Shown: one piece after another, positions 5,620-7,681 of the stretch
Layout: the number at the start of each line of letters is the position of its first letter
How positions within the stretch are numbered: the first letter of the stretch is position 1
DNA from: Chloroflexota bacterium
GTDB taxonomy: Bacteria; Chloroflexota; Anaerolineae; Aggregatilineales; Phototrophicaceae
Direction: 5' to 3'
DNA: 7,681 nucleotides
Assembly: GCA_010092805.1 (NCBI GenBank)
Contig: JAADYY010000092.1
Location: forward strand, 1-7,681
Program-made: the position numbers and the translations under genes
Notes under the pieces: generated by a model
Databases searched by the model: none
The model's input: only the letters and a program-made list of their open reading frames with translations
Told to the model about the DNA's origin: nothing

Positions 5620-7173
5620 CTAGCCGTCCAGCGAAACCGAACGGAAATCGGTGCGACCGACAAACGGTGCCATAGCCAGGCCCTGAACACGGTCACTGGT
5701 AGCCCCAAACAGCGGTGCGAAGTAAGGGATGATGATGGGGCCACGCTCGCGGAAGATCTCGCTGACCTGCGCGTAGATCTGGCGGCGGGTTTCGGGGTCG
5801 GTGGTTTCGTTGGCCTGAGCCACCAGCGCCTCGATCTCTTCATCGATGAAGCGCGACTCGTTGAAGCCCGTTGCGATGCCGGATGCGGTGTAAGCTTCAC
5901 GCAGCAGAATCTGCGGGGACGGGCGGTCGCCCCAGCCGGTGATGCCCAACTGCACATCGAAGTAGTTGGTCGGGTTGCTCAGGTCGTAGTACAGCCCCTC
6001 TTCGAAGATTTGAATGTCGATGTCGAAGCAGCCGGTCGATTCCCACTGCTGCTCCAGCACCGCCGCCAGATCTTCATACTCGAACGAGTTGGGGCCGTAG
6101 AGGGTGGTTTCCAGCGTGCCGATGCCGGCTTCTTCCAGCAGGGCGCAGGCCATTTCCGGGTCGTAGCCCCGGTTATCAACCGTGTCATCGAAGAAGAACG
6201 AGAACACCGGCGCAATCGGGTCGTTGTTGCCAATGACGCCGCGCCCCTGCAGCAGAATATCGTTGAGGGCTTCGCGGTCGGTGGCGAACTTGAGTGCCTG
6301 GCGCACGCGCACATCTTCGCCCAGCGACCCTTCGTCGGTGCGCAGGCGGATGACCGGGTGCTGGCTGGTCGCCAGTTCGATCAAAACGACATTATCCGCC
6401 GCTTCGATGCGATCCGCTTGAGCCGCCGGGAACTTGGCGATGAAGTCCAGTTCGCCGCTCAGCAGGGCATCTACCTGCGCGACGATGTCGTCGAAGTAGA
6501 TGTGTTCCATGCTGCCAAACGCAATCGGAGCGCCCCAATAATCGGCGTTGGTGGTGAAAACTGCGCGCGCGCCGGGGCTGAAGGATTCGAGGCTGAAGGG
6601 GCCGGTGCCGTTGAAGTTGACGAGCGGGTTATCACCTTCAACGATCACGTTGGGTTCGGTGCTGCCATCCTGAATGATCAAGGCCTGGGTTGCGCCCACG
6701 CCGTAGATGAAGTCGGCGTTGACCGCAGCCAGCGTGAAGACAACGGTGTTGGCGTCTGGGGCCGATACTTCAAACTCGCCCAGCAGATTCAGCGCGGGGG
6801 AGGTGACTTCCTGCAAGCGCTGGAAGGTGAAGACGACATCCGCCGAGGTGAACGGCGAACCGTCGTGGAAGGTCACCCCTTCGCGCAGCGTGAAGGTGTA
6901 CGTCAGCAAGTCGTCGCTAATCGTCCATTCGGTCGCCAGGTTGGGGCTAACGGTGGCATCCGGCAGCACTTCCACCAGGTAATCGTAGATGGCACGGTTC
7001 AGCGCGGTTTCCGGGTCGTTGGTATGCAGCGCGGGGTCAAGCACAACTGGCGGGGCCATGCCGGCGCGGAAGACCGCGTCATCCTGAGCGCTGGCAACCG
7101 CGGTGCCGACCATCCCGACGAGCAAAATCAAGAGCAAAATGCGCAGGGGTGTCACACGGTTCAAGAACGCCAT
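5620..7173 (-). CDS. Extracellular substrate-binding protein of a peptide-type ABC importer (SBP_bac_5)
   Basis: A 517-residue solute receptor of the DppA/OppA family (usual length 500-550) that captures ligand outside the membrane and delivers it to the DppB/DppC pair. It starts with a Sec signal peptide: positive N-region ending at Arg11, hydrophobic core 12-26, and a likely signal peptidase I cut after ASA at 27-29. There is no lipobox cysteine, so it is not a typical lipoprotein. Family signatures include LATEWTISDD through LREGVTFHDGSPFTSADVVFT (79-115) and NGTGPFSLESFSPGARAVF (188-206), followed by the Asn-Ala-Asp-Tyr-Trp-Gly element. The mature protein is rich in Asp and Glu. The start is fixed by AAAGGAGG nine bases upstream and by the signal peptide. 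It is the first gene of the operon and has the best ribosome site, as expected for a receptor made in excess. The ligand could be peptides, glycosides, opines or metal chelates. Confidence 0.95.
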   Translation of the reverse strand: MAFLNRVTPLRILLLILLVGMVGTAVASAQDDAVFRAGMAPPVVLDPALHTNDPETALNRAIYDYLVEVLPDATVSPNLATEWTISDDLLTYTFTLREGVTFHDGSPFTSADVVFTFQRLQEVTSPALNLLGEFEVSAPDANTVVFTLAAVNADFIYGVGATQALIIQDGSTEPNVIVEGDNPLVNFNGTGPFSLESFSPGARAVFTTNADYWGAPIAFGSMEHIYFDDIVAQVDALLSGELDFIAKFPAAQADRIEAADNVVLIELATSQHPVIRLRTDEGSLGEDVRVRQALKFATDREALNDILLQGRGVIGNNDPIAPVFSFFFDDTVDNRGYDPEMACALLEEAGIGTLETTLYGPNSFEYEDLAAVLEQQWESTGCFDIDIQIFEEGLYYDLSNPTNYFDVQLGITGWGDRPSPQILLREAYTASGIATGFNESRFIDEEIEALVAQANETTDPETRRQIYAQVSEIFRERGPIIIPYFAPLFGATSDRVQGLAMAPFVGRTDFRSVSLDG

Positions 7174-7182
7174 GTTTGTTTT

Positions 7183-7190
7183 CCTCCTTT
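7183..7190 (-). promoter_or_regulatory. Consensus ribosome binding site of the binding-protein gene
   Basis: AAAGGAGG on the minus strand, a full match to the anti-Shine-Dalgarno complement, nine bases before the ATG at 7173. It is the strongest ribosome site in the window and contrasts with the near absence of one before the dppC-type gene. Confidence 0.8.
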
Positions 7191-7284
7191 AAAGGATTGA
7201 TGGCAACAACTGGATGGCACTGCGAAAATTGGCTGGTGTTATGGTCGGAGGACGCTGTGCCAGAGGCTAAGAAGAATACCGACC

Positions 7285-7314
7285 ATTGTAGCGAATTTGG
7301 CGCGTGCCTGCCGA
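7285..7314 (-). promoter_or_regulatory. Possible second, weaker promoter of the transporter operon
   Basis: On the minus strand TCGGCA (7314-7309), an 18-base spacer, then TACAAT (7290-7285). It would give a leader of about 105 bases. The -10 box matches in five of six positions and the -35 in four. It lies inside the leader of the better promoter at 7422-7451, so it may be secondary or fortuitous. Confidence 0.25.
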
Positions 7315-7355
7315 TCATTGTGAACATTTCGCGTCCGATTGGCAGTTTGCGCCGA

Positions 7356-7383
7356 GCGCCCTGCATTGACGCTCCCAGGGCGC
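7356..7383 (-). repeat. 8-bp perfect inverted repeat in the operon leader
   Basis: GCGCCCTG at 7356-7363 and CAGGGCGC at 7376-7383 are exact inverted arms around a 12-base loop. The repeat lies about 40 bases downstream of the proposed -10 box, so it would form a GC-rich stem early in the leader RNA or serve as an operator that blocks elongation. No T-tract follows on either strand, so termination is unlikely. Confidence 0.4.
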
Positions 7384-7421
7384 ATAAAACTTACATCAGC
7401 AAAATACACTTAGGCTTATCA

Positions 7422-7451
7422 ATTGTAGCACGGCTGTTCAACCACTGTCCA
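7422..7451 (-). promoter_or_regulatory. Main candidate sigma-70-like promoter of the transporter operon
   Basis: On the minus strand TGGACA (7451-7446) matches the -35 consensus in five of six bases. After 18 bases comes TACAAT (7427-7422), preceded by TGC, which gives an extended -10 element (TGnTACAAT). Transcription would begin near 7415 and leave a leader of about 240 bases before the binding-protein ATG. Confidence 0.55.
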
Positions 7452-7457
7452 TGTGTA

Positions 7458-7480
7458 GTATTACTTAATACGCCTTGGCG
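7458..7480. promoter_or_regulatory. Pair of abutting palindromes just upstream of the operon promoter
   Basis: GTATTA-CT-TAATAC (7458-7471, plus strand) is an inverted repeat with 6-bp arms. CGCC-TT-GGCG (7471-7480) follows directly and shares one base, and the 6-bp palindrome GCTAGC (7480-7485) abuts it. The first lies six bases upstream of the -35 box at 7451-7446, a usual position for an activator or a steric repressor. The cognate regulator is not in the window. Confidence 0.35.
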
Positions 7481-7681
7481 CTAGCTTGATATGGAAGGTG
7501 TGCGTCAAGGGTGTGTTGAGGTTGCAGCCCGTTTATACAGCGGGTGGATTGATCTGTACACGGGATGAAAATGGGATTACACTTTAATCATTGCGGTCCA
7601 TGCAGCCACCGACACCCTTTTGCAACCCGCAACATTCACAGCTTTGCCACCGGCTGCGCTGGCGGTGAGCACCGAAGGGCG

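Larger units (their letters stand above)
7174..7681. other. Non-coding region upstream of the transporter operon
   Basis: About 500 bases with no supported gene. The part from 7174 to about 7415 would be the leader of the transporter transcript; 7422-7485 holds the promoter and palindromes. From about 7486 to the right edge I see only weak inverted motifs (CCCG/CGGG at about 7528-7544). Open frames reach the right edge on both strands with no start or recognisable protein, so the end of a neighbouring gene cannot be excluded. Confidence 0.6.

Noticed and set aside
5587..7200. 537-residue plus-strand open frame opposite the binding-protein gene
   Set aside because: It is antisense to a clearly homologous gene and its composition reflects the GC-rich codon bias of the opposite strand. 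It has no recognisable domain or ribosome site.
7149..7484. 111-residue plus-strand frame and an opposite 95-residue frame over the upstream region
   Set aside because: Both cross the promoter, leader and ribosome site of the operon, have no ribosome site of their own, and match no protein family I recognise.
7577..7681. Possible C-terminal end of a neighbouring gene on the minus strand (34 codons to a TAA at 7579-7577), and competing open plus-strand frames to the right edge
   Set aside because: The stretch is too short, open on both strands, has only moderate third-position GC and no recognisable motif. Sequence right of 7681 would settle it.

Overview
The window is one minus-strand locus of a GC-rich bacterium. 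It carries a dipeptide/oligopeptide-type ABC importer, a small zinc-ribbon protein, and the start of a separate metal-dependent amidohydrolase gene that runs off the left edge. Several genes have clean Shine-Dalgarno sites complementary to the 16S tail, and the promoter-like elements are sigma-70-like. A Chloroflexota (Anaerolineae-like) origin is a guess from overall protein style and from the substrate-binding protein having a plain signal peptide with no lipobox. No rRNA, marker gene or mobile element fixes the taxon.

Right to left, which is the direction of transcription: about 500 bases of non-coding DNA (7174-7681) with a good sigma-70-like promoter, a 14-bp palindrome just upstream of it, and a roughly 240-nt leader holding an inverted repeat. 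Then the substrate-binding protein (7173-5620), a 111-base gap with a very strong GC hairpin, permease DppC-type (5508-4606), a double ABC ATPase equivalent to DppD fused to DppF (4609-2507), permease DppB-type (2503-1556), a 108-base gap with an inverted repeat, and an FmdB-family zinc-ribbon protein (1447-1136). A hairpin follows the last gene. A new promoter (TATAAT) then drives the amidohydrolase (983 to beyond position 1).

How they work together: the secreted binding protein captures a peptide-like or other small organic ligand, the DppB/DppC pair forms the membrane channel, and the single fused ATPase supplies both nucleotide-binding domains. Tight coupling (ATGA overlap between dppC and the ATPase, 3-base gap between the ATPase and dppB) should keep membrane and ATPase subunits in fixed ratio. 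The hairpin after the binding-protein gene and the weak ribosome site of dppC would let the binding protein be made in excess. The amidohydrolase has all the catalytic residues of the deaminase/chlorohydrolase (ATZ/TRZ-like) branch and could process an imported amide or N-heterocycle, but this link rests only on proximity.

I see no mobile element, CRISPR array, tRNA/rRNA, toxin or defence gene. The locus is mostly conventional transport. The points worth a second look are the fused ATPase with two four-cysteine motifs, the A-C-DF-B gene order, and the regulatory architecture.
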